From Streptomyces verrucosisporus (GTDB taxonomy: Bacteria > Actinomycetota > Actinomycetes > Streptomycetales > Streptomycetaceae): a stretch of DNA of 64,000 nucleotides. The translations under genes were made by a program, and so were the position numbers. The notes under the pieces were generated by a model. The model searched no databases, was not told the origin of the DNA, and worked only from the letters and a program-made list of their open reading frames with translations. Position 1 is the first letter of the stretch; every line of letters begins with the position of its first letter. Positions 8,606 to 16,981 of this stretch are shown here, piece by piece. The stretch is from contig NZ_JADEYH010000002.1 of assembly GCF_017114865.1 (NCBI RefSeq), positions 310,001 to 374,000 of the forward strand. The letters run 5' to 3'.

Positions 8606-10138
8606 TCAAAGCGCCTCCAGCCAGAGGGGGTTGGTCATCGCGGCCATCGGGCCCGGCGGCCCCGCGCCGCCGCCCCGGCCCGGGTGGCGCACCTCGGCTC
8701 GCACATACGCGGCCAGCGAGGCGGTGGTGCGCCAGAGGACCGTGCCGGAGCCCGAGGCGGGCAGGCGCTCCGAGCGCATCTCGCCCTGGTCGGTCAGCAG
8801 CCGCACCGTGCCGTCCGGCACCCCCGACACCTCCAGCCGCACCACCACCGCGGCGTCCGGCGCGACGCGCAGCCGCTCCCCGATCCCGGCGTGCTCGCCG
8901 CGCGGGCCCGCGGCCGACAGCTCCAGCCCGATCCCCGAGGACTCCGCCAGCCAGCTCCGGCCCGCCCGTATGCCCTCCAGCACGGCCGCGCGCGACAGGT
9001 CCTCGGCGTGGACGACCGTCTGCGGCAGGCCGACGACCTGCGGCTCGCGGTGGGCGTCGCTGTTGCCCATCGCCGGTGTCCACCGCCCGCGCCCGTCCCC
9101 GCCTCCCCGGCGGCAGGACTCCACCAGCGTGTTGTCCCAGGCGGCCAGGGCCATCTCGTCGTCGGCCGTCCACGGCCCGTTCCACACCTCCACCGCGTCC
9201 GCCTCCGCGTAGCCGAACTTCCACTGGCAGCCCACGAACGGGCAGTTGGGGTGCGCCGGGACGACCAGCCCGCCCGCCCGGTGGATCCTGCGCACGTACC
9301 GCCCGTAGGCGTCTTCGCGGGCCCGGTAGCGCCAGTCGACGAAGGTGCCCGGATCGACGCCGAGCGCCAGGTAGTGGCCGTTGCGGGTGGTCACCTCCTC
9401 GCCGCACAGGATCAGCAGGTCCTCCCCCCACAGCCCCTCCCAGGCGCCGTGCCCGGAGGTGGTGTTGTGCTCGGTGGTGGCGATGAAGTCCAGCCCGGCG
9501 GCCCGCGCCGCCGCCGCGACCTCCGCCGGGGTGCGCCGCCCGTCGGAGTACACGGTGTGCAGATGGCAGTCGCCCCGGTACCAGGCGCGCCCCCGGCCCC
9601 CGGCCCGCTCCGGCGGATACGCCGGCCTGGGGGTGTGCCCCTGCTCCCCGTACCGCAGCGTGACGGTGACCTCGTACTCCATGCCCTGCGGGGCGACGGT
9701 GTACGGGCCCAGCACCACGTGCCAGGTGCCCGGCCGCACCGGGCCGGGCAGATACCCCGGGGTGGCCCGCTCGGCGCTGATGGCGAACTCCGTGCGGAAG
9801 CCGCCCGACCAGCCCCGGAAACCGCGCCCGCCCGCGGCCGTGCCGCGCTCGTCGAAGATCCCGATGTCCAGGGCGTTGCCCGGTGTACCGGAGGGCACGG
9901 CCGGCCTGTCGTAGGAGTACGAGACGGCCAGCTCCCGCACCCCGCGCGGCACCTGAACGGGCAGGTGGACGAAGTCCGGGGCGCCGTTGGGCAGATGACC
10001 GCGGACCGTCCTGCTCTCCTCGCCGCTCCCGCCTTCCCTCCCGCGCTCCCGCGCGTGCGCGAAGCTCACGCCCTGGAGCGTGAGCACGCTCGCCGCCCCC
10101 GCGGCGGCGGACAGCCCCAGTACCTCGCGCCGGTCCAT
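8606..10138 (-). CDS. Tat-exported PHP-domain metallohydrolase (CehA/McbA family)
   Basis: A 510-aa protein. The N-terminus MDRREVLGLSAAAGAASV is a twin-arginine signal. After an N-terminal beta-rich domain (about 60-190) comes a PHP domain with HLHTVYSDG and 'FIATTEHNT', metal-ligand motifs of the CehA/McbA group of metal-dependent phosphoesterase-like hydrolases. Further His/Asp ligands ('CGEEVTT', 'VPAHPNCPF', 'GNSDAHREP') follow in the expected order. The C-terminal part resembles a beta-sandwich. It is expected to act outside the membrane; the substrate is unknown. I start at the ATG at 10138 because it begins the Tat signal. It is divergent from fbiC. Confidence 0.8.
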   Translation of the reverse strand: MDRREVLGLSAAAGAASVLTLQGVSFAHARERGREGGSGEESRTVRGHLPNGAPDFVHLPVQVPRGVRELAVSYSYDRPAVPSGTPGNALDIGIFDERGTAAGGRGFRGWSGGFRTEFAISAERATPGYLPGPVRPGTWHVVLGPYTVAPQGMEYEVTVTLRYGEQGHTPRPAYPPERAGGRGRAWYRGDCHLHTVYSDGRRTPAEVAAAARAAGLDFIATTEHNTTSGHGAWEGLWGEDLLILCGEEVTTRNGHYLALGVDPGTFVDWRYRAREDAYGRYVRRIHRAGGLVVPAHPNCPFVGCQWKFGYAEADAVEVWNGPWTADDEMALAAWDNTLVESCRRGGGDGRGRWTPAMGNSDAHREPQVVGLPQTVVHAEDLSRAAVLEGIRAGRSWLAESSGIGLELSAAGPRGEHAGIGERLRVAPDAAVVVRLEVSGVPDGTVRLLTDQGEMRSERLPASGSGTVLWRTTASLAAYVRAEVRHPGRGGGAGPPGPMAAMTNPLWLEAL

Positions 10139-10317
10139 GAGAACCCCCGCCCTGTCGCCTCCGATGTGGTGCCGGTCACTTTTCCACGTACGGGTGACGG
10201 GCGGGAGAAGGCCTGTGGACAACTCGTCCGACACCGTGTGACGGCGGGCGCGTCGGCGGGGAGCGGATGTGAGGGGCATCCCCCGCCCGCCTCCCGGCCG
10301 GTGCCGGGGGCGCTCGT

Positions 10318-12948
10318 ATGCTCGCTTCCATGACTTCGTCGAGCGGGCAGGCAGCACCCACCGCACCCACCGCACCCACCGCCCCCACCGCCAACGCCAT
10401 GCGGCGCGCCCTGCGGCGGGCCCGGGACGGGGTCGCGCTGGACGCGGCCGAGGCCGCCGTACTGCTCCAGGCGCGCGGTGAGGATCTGGCCGACCTGACG
10501 GCCTCGGCCGCCCGCGTACGGGACGCGGGCCTTGCGGCGGCCGGACGCCCAGGGGTGATCACCTACTCGCGCAAGGTCTTCATCCCGCTCACCCGGCTGT
10601 GCCGGGACCGCTGCCACTACTGCACCTTCGTCACCGTGCCGGGGAAGCTGCGCCGTGAGGGCCACGGCCCCTACCTCTCCCCGGACGAGGTGCTGGACAT
10701 CGCCCGCCGGGGGGCGGCGACGGGCTGCAAGGAGGCGCTGTTCACCCTCGGCGACCGGCCCGAGGACCGCTGGCCCGAGGCCCGCGAGTGGCTGGACGCG
10801 CACGGCTACGACGACACCCTCGCCTATGTGCGCGCCATGGCGATCAGGGTGCTGGAGGAGACCGGCCTGCTGCCGCACCTCAACCCCGGGGTGCTGACGT
10901 GGACGGACTTCCAGCGCCTCAAGCCCGTCGCCCCGTCGATGGGCATGATGCTGGAGACCACCGCCACCCGGCTGTGGTCCGAGCCCGGCGGCCCCCACCA
11001 CGGCTCGCCCGACAAGGAGCCGGCCGTCCGGCTGCGGGTGCTGGAGGACGCGGGGCGCTCGTCCGTCCCCTTCACCACCGGCATCCTCATCGGCATCGGC
11101 GAGACGTACGCCGAGCGCGCCGAGTCGCTGTTCGCCGTCCGCCGCGTCCAGCGGGCGTACCAGGGCGTCCAGGAAGTCATCGTGCAGAACTTCCGCGCCA
11201 AGCCCGGCACCGCCATGGGCGGCATGCCCGACGCCGAACTGGAGGAGCTGGCCGCCGCCGTGGCCGTCGCCCGCCACGTCCTCGGCCCGGCCGCCCGCAT
11301 CCAGGCCCCGCCCAACCTGGTGGGCGGGGAGTACGCGCTGCTGATCGGCGCCGGGATCGACGACTGGGGCGGCGTCTCCCCGCTCACCCCCGACCACGTC
11401 AACCCCGAGCGCCCCTGGCCCCAGATCGACGAACTCGCCGGGCACACCCGCACGGCCGGCTTCGAGCTGCGCGAACGCCTCACCGTCTACCCGGAGTTCG
11501 TCCGGCGCGGCGAGCCCTGGCTCGACCCGAGGCTGCTGCCCCACGTCACCGCCCTGGCCGACCCGGAAACGGGCCTGGCCCGCGAGGACGCCGCCGTCAC
11601 CGGCCGCCCCTGGCAGGAGCCCGACGAGGCGTTCACCGCCACCTCCGCCGGCCGCACCGACCTGCACCGCACCATCGACACCACCGGCCGCACCGCCGAC
11701 CGCCGCGCCGACTTCGACGAGGTCTACGGCGACTGGGAGGCGCTGCGCGAGAGCGCCGCACCAGGCATGGCGCCGGAGCGGATCGACGCCGACGTGCGCG
11801 CCGCCCTGGCCACCGCCGCCGACGACCCCACCCGCCTCACCGACGACCAGGCCCTCGCGCTCCTCCACGCCGACGGCCCGGCCCTGGACGCGGTGTGCCG
11901 CATCGCCGACGACGTGCGCCGTGACACCGTCGGCGACGACGTGACCTACATCGTCACGCGCAACGTCAACTTCACCAACGTCTGCTACACCGGCTGCCGC
12001 TTCTGCGCCTTCGCCCAGCGCCGCACCGATGCCGACGCCTACACCCTCTCCCTGGACCAGGTCGCCGACCGGGCGGCGCAGGCGTGGGAGGTCGGGGCGG
12101 TCGAGGTCTGCATGCAGGGCGGCATCCACCCGGACCTGCCCGGCACCGCCTACTTCGACATCGCGCGGGCGGTGAAGGAGCGCGTGCCGGGCATCCATGT
12201 GCACGCCTTCTCCCCGATGGAGGTCGTCAACGGCGCCACCCGCACCGGCATGTCGATCCGCGACTGGCTGACGGCGGCCGGGGAGGCCGGGCTCGGCTCC
12301 ATCCCCGGCACGGCCGCCGAGATCCTCGACGACGAGGTGCGCTGGATCCTCACCAAGGGCAAGCTGCCGGCCGCCACCTGGGTCGAGGTGGTCACCACCG
12401 CGCACGAGCTGGGCCTGCCGTCGTCCTCGACGATGATGTACGGGCACGTGGACCAGCCCCGGCACTGGCTGGGCCATCTGCGGCTGCTGGCGGAGATCCA
12501 GCAGCGCACCGGCGGCTTCACCGAGTTCGTGACGCTGCCGTTCGTCCACACCAACGCCCCGGTCTACCTCGCCGGGATCGCCCGCCCGGGGCCGACGGTG
12601 CGCGACAACCGCGCGGTGACGGCCATGGCCCGCCTGCTGCTGCATCCGCACATCACCAACATCCAGACCAGCTGGGTCAAGCTGGGCGCCGAGGGCGCGG
12701 CCGAGATGCTGCGCTCGGGCGCCAACGACCTGGGCGGAACGCTGATGGAGGAGACCATCTCCCGGATGGCCGGCTCCTCCTACGGCTCCTACAAGTCCGT
12801 CCGGGACCTGGTCGCCATCGCCGAGGCCGCCGGACGCCCGGCCCGCCCCCGCACCACCACCTACGGCGAGGTCCCCGCCGAGCGCGTACGGGCCGCCGAG
12901 GCCTCCGGCGGGCGCCTGCCGGAGCTGCTGCCGGTGCTGGAGGACTGA
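10318..12948 (+). CDS. fbiC: 7,8-didemethyl-8-hydroxy-5-deazariboflavin (FO) synthase, CofG-CofH fusion
   Basis: An 876-aa bifunctional radical-SAM enzyme that makes FO, the chromophore of cofactor F420, from a tyrosine and a diaminouracil precursor. The CofG half (about 75-430) has the cluster motif C-x3-C-x2-C in LCRDRCHYC. The CofH half (about 540-870) has VCYTGCRFC and MQGGIHPDL. The fusion is the normal actinobacterial form. A Thr-Ala-Pro tandem stretch lies near the N-terminus. The ATG at 10318 is used; an in-frame ATG at 10330 is an alternative and neither has a strong Shine-Dalgarno. Monocistronic. Confidence 0.95.
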   Translation: MLASMTSSSGQAAPTAPTAPTAPTANAMRRALRRARDGVALDAAEAAVLLQARGEDLADLTASAARVRDAGLAAAGRPGVITYSRKVFIPLTRLCRDRCHYCTFVTVPGKLRREGHGPYLSPDEVLDIARRGAATGCKEALFTLGDRPEDRWPEAREWLDAHGYDDTLAYVRAMAIRVLEETGLLPHLNPGVLTWTDFQRLKPVAPSMGMMLETTATRLWSEPGGPHHGSPDKEPAVRLRVLEDAGRSSVPFTTGILIGIGETYAERAESLFAVRRVQRAYQGVQEVIVQNFRAKPGTAMGGMPDAELEELAAAVAVARHVLGPAARIQAPPNLVGGEYALLIGAGIDDWGGVSPLTPDHVNPERPWPQIDELAGHTRTAGFELRERLTVYPEFVRRGEPWLDPRLLPHVTALADPETGLAREDAAVTGRPWQEPDEAFTATSAGRTDLHRTIDTTGRTADRRADFDEVYGDWEALRESAAPGMAPERIDADVRAALATAADDPTRLTDDQALALLHADGPALDAVCRIADDVRRDTVGDDVTYIVTRNVNFTNVCYTGCRFCAFAQRRTDADAYTLSLDQVADRAAQAWEVGAVEVCMQGGIHPDLPGTAYFDIARAVKERVPGIHVHAFSPMEVVNGATRTGMSIRDWLTAAGEAGLGSIPGTAAEILDDEVRWILTKGKLPAATWVEVVTTAHELGLPSSSTMMYGHVDQPRHWLGHLRLLAEIQQRTGGFTEFVTLPFVHTNAPVYLAGIARPGPTVRDNRAVTAMARLLLHPHITNIQTSWVKLGAEGAAEMLRSGANDLGGTLMEETISRMAGSSYGSYKSVRDLVAIAEAAGRPARPRTTTYGEVPAERVRAAEASGGRLPELLPVLED

Positions 12949-13193
12949 GGGCCGGGGCGCGCCCGGAACCCTCGCGGGCCGGAACCCTCGCGGGCCGGGA
13001 CGGACGGGCCGGACGGGCGCGGGGCGACTTCCGGCCGTCTTCCCGGGATCTCCGGCCCCCGTCCACCTCCGGGCCGCCTCCGCCCGTGCACCGTCGTTTA
13101 AAGTGCGGTCCGAACCGGCGGGAACGGCACACGGGACACGGGAACGGACCGCAGCGGACGAGAGCCCAGGGGCGAACGGGAGGGGACGGCACG

Positions 13194-14318
13194 GTGACCG
13201 CGACACCTGGCGGCGGTATCTGGGGCCGCACCGAGCAGCAGGACTTCCGCAGCCGGGTACGCGGCTGCCTGCTCGGCGGCGCGATCGGCGACGCGCTCGG
13301 AGCGGGAGTCGAGTTCGACCCGCTCGACGCCATCCGGGCCGCCCACGGCCCCCAGGGGGTGACGGACTACGTGCCCGCCTACGGGCGGCGCGGCGCCATC
13401 ACCGACGACACGCAGATGACCCTGTTCACCGTCGACGGCCTCATCCGCGCCCACGTCCGGCGCGACACCGGGGCCTGGCACCCGCCGACCGACGTGCACG
13501 CCGCCTATCTGCGCTGGGCCGCCACCCAGCGCGACTGGGGGCCCGACGAGCGCCGCACCGAGGACGGCTGGCTGGCCCGCCAGGAGTGGCTGTACTCGCG
13601 GCGCGCCCCCGGCCGCGCCTGCCTGACCGGGCTGGCCGACAGCCGGATGGGCACACTGGACGCCCCCAAGAACCCCGACTCCAAGGGCTGCGGCACCGTC
13701 ATGCGCTCCGCGCCCTTCGGGCTGCTCGTCGGCTGGGAGCCGCAGCTCGTCTTCCAGCTCGCCGCCGAGTGCGCCGCCCAGACCCACGGCCACCCCACCG
13801 GCTACCTGGCGGCGGGCGCCTTCGCCGTCATCGTCCACGCCGTCGCCCGCGGCGAGAGCCTGGACGCCGCGGTGCAGCGGGCCCTGGCCCATCTGGCGGC
13901 CCACCCCGGTCACGAGGAGACCACCGACGCCCTCAAGGGCGCTCTCGGCGCCGTACGCCAGGGCCCGCCGACCGCCGAGCGCGTGGAGTCGCTGGGGGAG
14001 GGCTGGACGGCGGAGGAGGCGCTGGCGATGGGCGTGTACTGCGCGCTGGTGGCCGAGGACGTGGGCCACGGCCTGCTGCTGGCGGTCAACCACGGCGGCG
14101 ACTCCGACTCCACCGGCTCGGTCTGCGGCAACCTGCTGGGCGTGATGCACGGGGAGACCGCCCTGCCGCCGAACTGGGTCGCCGAACTGGAGGGCCGCGC
14201 CACCATCCTGGAGCTGGCCGACGACTTCGCCATGGAGATGACCCAGGGACCGGCCCTCCACAGCCCGGCCACCCCGGCCGGCTCACCGGGCTGGCTGACC
14301 CGCTACCCGCGCGCCTGA
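13194..14318 (+). CDS. ADP-ribosylglycohydrolase family protein
   Basis: A 374-aa protein with the family signatures GCLLGGAIGDALGAG near residue 25, 'TDDTQMTLFT' and 'NHGGDSDSTGSVCGNLLG'. These Asp and Glu residues bind the two Mg ions in DraG/ARH-type hydrolases, which remove ADP-ribose from proteins, RNA or small molecules. The GTG start at 13194 has GGGAGGGG about 8-10 nt upstream. Upstream (12949-13193) is a 16-bp tandem duplication (GGAACCCTCGCGGGCC) and an AT-richer TTTAAA that may be a -10. Confidence 0.88.
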   Translation: MTATPGGGIWGRTEQQDFRSRVRGCLLGGAIGDALGAGVEFDPLDAIRAAHGPQGVTDYVPAYGRRGAITDDTQMTLFTVDGLIRAHVRRDTGAWHPPTDVHAAYLRWAATQRDWGPDERRTEDGWLARQEWLYSRRAPGRACLTGLADSRMGTLDAPKNPDSKGCGTVMRSAPFGLLVGWEPQLVFQLAAECAAQTHGHPTGYLAAGAFAVIVHAVARGESLDAAVQRALAHLAAHPGHEETTDALKGALGAVRQGPPTAERVESLGEGWTAEEALAMGVYCALVAEDVGHGLLLAVNHGGDSDSTGSVCGNLLGVMHGETALPPNWVAELEGRATILELADDFAMEMTQGPALHSPATPAGSPGWLTRYPRA

Positions 14319-14323
14319 CGGAG

Positions 14324-14347
14324 CCGGGCCCCGCACGCGGGGCCCGG
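14324..14347 (+). terminator. Terminator after ADP-ribosylglycohydrolase gene
   Basis: A 10-bp perfect stem (CCGGGCCCCG/CGGGGCCCGG) with loop CACG, 6 bp past the stop codon. Confidence 0.7.
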
Positions 14348-14458
14348 GAAGCAGTTTTCAGCCCCCTCGGCCGGGACGGCGAACCAGTCGAGAGGGCTTC
14401 GGCGCGGTGCCGCGCGGTACGGCGGGGCACGCCGCCGTGGTGCGGTGTGCTGGAGCGG

Positions 14459-14668
14459 TCAGCGCCGGGCGAGCGAACCCTGGCCGAGGGCTCCCACGAA
14501 CGCCGTCCACGAACCGGGGACGAAGTCCAGCGACGGCCCCTGCGGGACCTTGGAGTCGCGCACGGCGACCGCCCTCGGCTCGGGGGACCGCACCTCCACG
14601 CACGCCCCGTTCCCGGCGGAGTGGCTGGACTTGGTCCACCTGTCGGTCATTCCCTGTCGGATTGCCAT
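14459..14668 (-). CDS. DUF397 domain small protein
   Basis: A 69-aa protein with the DUF397 core 'WTKSSHSAGNGACVEVR' and 'VAVRDSKVPQGPSLDF...WTAFVG'. DUF397 proteins in Streptomyces are regularly paired with Scr1/DUF5753 HTH regulators and are proposed to form a toxin-antitoxin-like or signalling pair; such a regulator lies just upstream on this strand. The start ATG at 14668 has GGAG 6 nt upstream; a downstream ATG (MTDRW) is possible. About 212 bp separate it from its partner. Confidence 0.85.
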   Translation of the reverse strand: MAIRQGMTDRWTKSSHSAGNGACVEVRSPEPRAVAVRDSKVPQGPSLDFVPGSWTAFVGALGQGSLARR

Positions 14669-14880
14669 GTCTGCTCCGTTTTCTCCCAGACGGTGAAAAT
14701 CGCCGGTTGGGCCCGGCGTGCGGCAGACGGTACCCGCCAACTGGGGCCTTCATTAACGCCGTTCACTCGACCGGATGGCATATTCCAAACGGCTCTTCAC
14801 ATCGGCGCGCCACCGGGTGTAGCTTGCTGCGCCGCCCGTGCGCCGCACCGCGCCGTTCCCGCGTCACCGGCGCGCCGGCC

Positions 14881-15741
14881 TCAGCCCCGGATGTACTCCT
14901 TGGCGATGTCCTCGACGAACTCCCGGGTCTGCTCGACGTTGAGCGCCTGCGCCCTCAGGTGCTCGTACATCACGCTGTAGTTGTGCACGTCGCCGGCCTT
15001 CTCCAGATAGAGGTCGCTGGTGACGCCCTCCAGATAGACCACCGTCGAGTCCGCCGTGTCCGGGAACTCCAGGATCGCGTACTGGCCGTTGAGACCAGGG
15101 TGCGCGCCCATATCGAAGGGCAGCACCTGCACCGTCACATGGGGCAGCCGGGAGAGTTCCAGCAGATGCTCCAGCTGGTCCCGCATGATCTGCTTCCCGC
15201 CGACCACCCGGCGCAGCGCGGCCTCGTCGATCACCGCCCACAGGCGCAGCGGGCTCTTGCGGTCGTGGATGCGCTCCTGCCGGCGCAGCCGCACCTGCAC
15301 CCGCTTCTCCACGTCCTCCGCCGACGCCTCGGGCAGCGCGCCCGCGACGACGGCCTCCGCGTACCGGGGGGTCTGCAGCAGCCCCGGCATGACCTGCGGC
15401 TCGTACACGCGCAGGGACGCCGCGTCCGTCTCCAGCCCGATGTACACGCTGTACGGGATGTCGCCGAACGCGTGCCACCAGCCCTGCTGTCTGGACTCCT
15501 TGGCCATCTGCATCAGCGATTCGACTATCCGCTGGTCGTCGACCTCGTAGACGCCGCACAGGTCACGGACGTCGCGCTGGCTGATGCTGCGGCGTCCGTT
15601 CTCCAGCCGGCTGATCTTGGACTGGGAGACCAGCAGCCGGTCGGCCACCTCCTCGGCCGTCATGCCTCTCTGCTCACGGAGCCGGCGCAGCTCCTGACCC
15701 AGCCTGCGCCGCCTGACGGTGGGATTGACACTGGATGCCAC
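14881..15741 (-). CDS. XRE helix-turn-helix regulator, Scr1/DUF5753 family
   Basis: A 286-aa protein. An N-terminal HTH_31/XRE domain (about 5-75) with 'MTAEEVADRLLVSQSKISRLENG' style recognition helix is followed by a DUF5753 effector domain (about 95-280) with 'QTPRYAEAVV' and 'LEHLLELSRLPHVTVQVLPF'. Family members partner with DUF397 proteins and affect development or antibiotic production. The GTG start at 15741 is chosen because GGAGG lies about 10 nt upstream. Together with the DUF397 gene it forms the usual pair. Confidence 0.88.
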   Translation of the reverse strand: MASSVNPTVRRRRLGQELRRLREQRGMTAEEVADRLLVSQSKISRLENGRRSISQRDVRDLCGVYEVDDQRIVESLMQMAKESRQQGWWHAFGDIPYSVYIGLETDAASLRVYEPQVMPGLLQTPRYAEAVVAGALPEASAEDVEKRVQVRLRRQERIHDRKSPLRLWAVIDEAALRRVVGGKQIMRDQLEHLLELSRLPHVTVQVLPFDMGAHPGLNGQYAILEFPDTADSTVVYLEGVTSDLYLEKAGDVHNYSVMYEHLRAQALNVEQTREFVEDIAKEYIRG

Positions 15742-15846
15742 GGTGCGCACACCTCCGCTTACGCCAATAGGACCGCTCCTGGAGCAGATTGCCACCAATG
15801 GCCGCGTCCGCGCTGAAAAACCGCCACACAGGGTGCGCACACGCAC

Positions 15847-15900
15847 GCGCGGGGTGGCGGCCCGCACTCCGGGGTCGGAGTGCGGGCCGCCACCCCGCGC
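15847..15900. terminator. Terminator hairpin, 24-bp perfect stem
   Basis: Arms of 24 nt are perfectly complementary around the loop GGGGTC. It follows the minus-strand GPP34 gene by about 100 bp and precedes the promoter of the Scr1 regulator, so it insulates the latter. Confidence 0.85.
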
Positions 15901-15997
15901 TACGCGGCCGACGGGTCGGATTTCGGCCGAGTTCGGGAAATCCGCCGGGCGTCCGCCGGGTGCCTTCCGAGTGCCCGCCGGTGGGGGCGCGGCAGGG

Positions 15998-16759
15998 TCA
16001 GTGGGCGCCCGCGCGGGCCATCCCGCCCCGCCGTGCCTGTCCGGCGAGCGGTTGCGGCGCGGCGGGCCGCGCCGCAGCCCGTCCGCCTCCCGGCCCGCCC
16101 GCGCCCCTGCCGGGAGCGGTGCGCCGGGGCTGCGCGGCCACGCCGTTCTGCACGTCCATCACGGCGTGCGCGACGAGGCCGCCCATCGGGTCGTGCCTGA
16201 TCAGATCCCTCAGCCGGGAACGGGATGACCGTCCCTCGTTGCCGGGGTAGAGGTGCTTGCCGAGGCCGACCGCATGGGCCAGCGCGGCGAGTGCCGCGGT
16301 CCGCGGGTCCGGCGGTACGCCGGTGCGGATCGCGTTGTCGAGCCGGGCCCTGATCTCCCGGCTCACGGCCGTGTCCGTCGCCTGGTAGCGAGTCGTCGGC
16401 AACACCCCGCACATCTGGCTGGATACGGCATGGACCATGCCGCAGCGCTCCAGGTGTGTGAGATAGGTTTGGCGCAGCCCGAGTCTGGGCCCGCCGATCC
16501 AGTGGACCGCGCGGACGGGGCTGCCGCGTCTGCGCAGCAGCTCCAGCGCGGAGTCCAGGGTTGGATCTCCGGTCGGCCGTGGCAGCACCACGGCGATGCG
16601 ATCCCCGTCAGGGGCTATCCGTCCTGCGAGAGCCAGCTCCACGAGCTGGGCCCCGGCCAGGCCGAGGTCGAGCGACTGCGGCTGCGCCGTGGTACCCGTG
16701 GCCGGGTCCAGGGCCAGCAGCAGAAGCTCCTCCGGAATTGTTCTGCGGCTCCTGCCCAT
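15998..16759 (-). CDS. GPP34 (GOLPH3-like) family phosphoprotein
   Basis: A 253-aa protein. 'IPEELLLLALDPATG', 'GLAGAQLVELALAGRI' and 'RRRGSPVRAVHWIGG' are hallmarks of bacterial GPP34 proteins, related to the phosphoinositide-binding GOLPH3/Vps74 fold. They are abundant in Streptomyces and their role is not established; membrane association is likely. The last ~50 residues are Gly/Arg/Pro-rich and probably disordered. The ATG at 16759 has GGGGAGG about 8 nt upstream. Confidence 0.8.
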   Translation of the reverse strand: MGRSRRTIPEELLLLALDPATGTTAQPQSLDLGLAGAQLVELALAGRIAPDGDRIAVVLPRPTGDPTLDSALELLRRRGSPVRAVHWIGGPRLGLRQTYLTHLERCGMVHAVSSQMCGVLPTTRYQATDTAVSREIRARLDNAIRTGVPPDPRTAALAALAHAVGLGKHLYPGNEGRSSRSRLRDLIRHDPMGGLVAHAVMDVQNGVAAQPRRTAPGRGAGGPGGGRAAARPAAPQPLAGQARRGGMARAGAH

Positions 16760-16981
16760 CCATGCCTCCCCGCGTGGATGCATGACAGGGTGACCCCTCT
16801 CACAGAGGTCTGTCGAGAGCACCTGGGTGCTTTGTCATGGAACCAGTAGGTATGTCGTTACCGTCTGGCAATTTAGCGGGCCCTCACGGCCGCGAAACAG
16901 GGTCGGAGTGCCGGGGGAGGACCGGCGTTCAGGACACTGTTTACTGATATGACGAGTGGCGACACCAAGCGGGAGGCATAG

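Noticed and set aside
13200..13420. Possible link of the ADP-ribosylglycohydrolase to the TNT toxin remnants as a counter-enzyme
   Set aside because: The genes are 33 kb apart and TNT proteins destroy NAD rather than ADP-ribosylate, so there is no basis for a functional pair.
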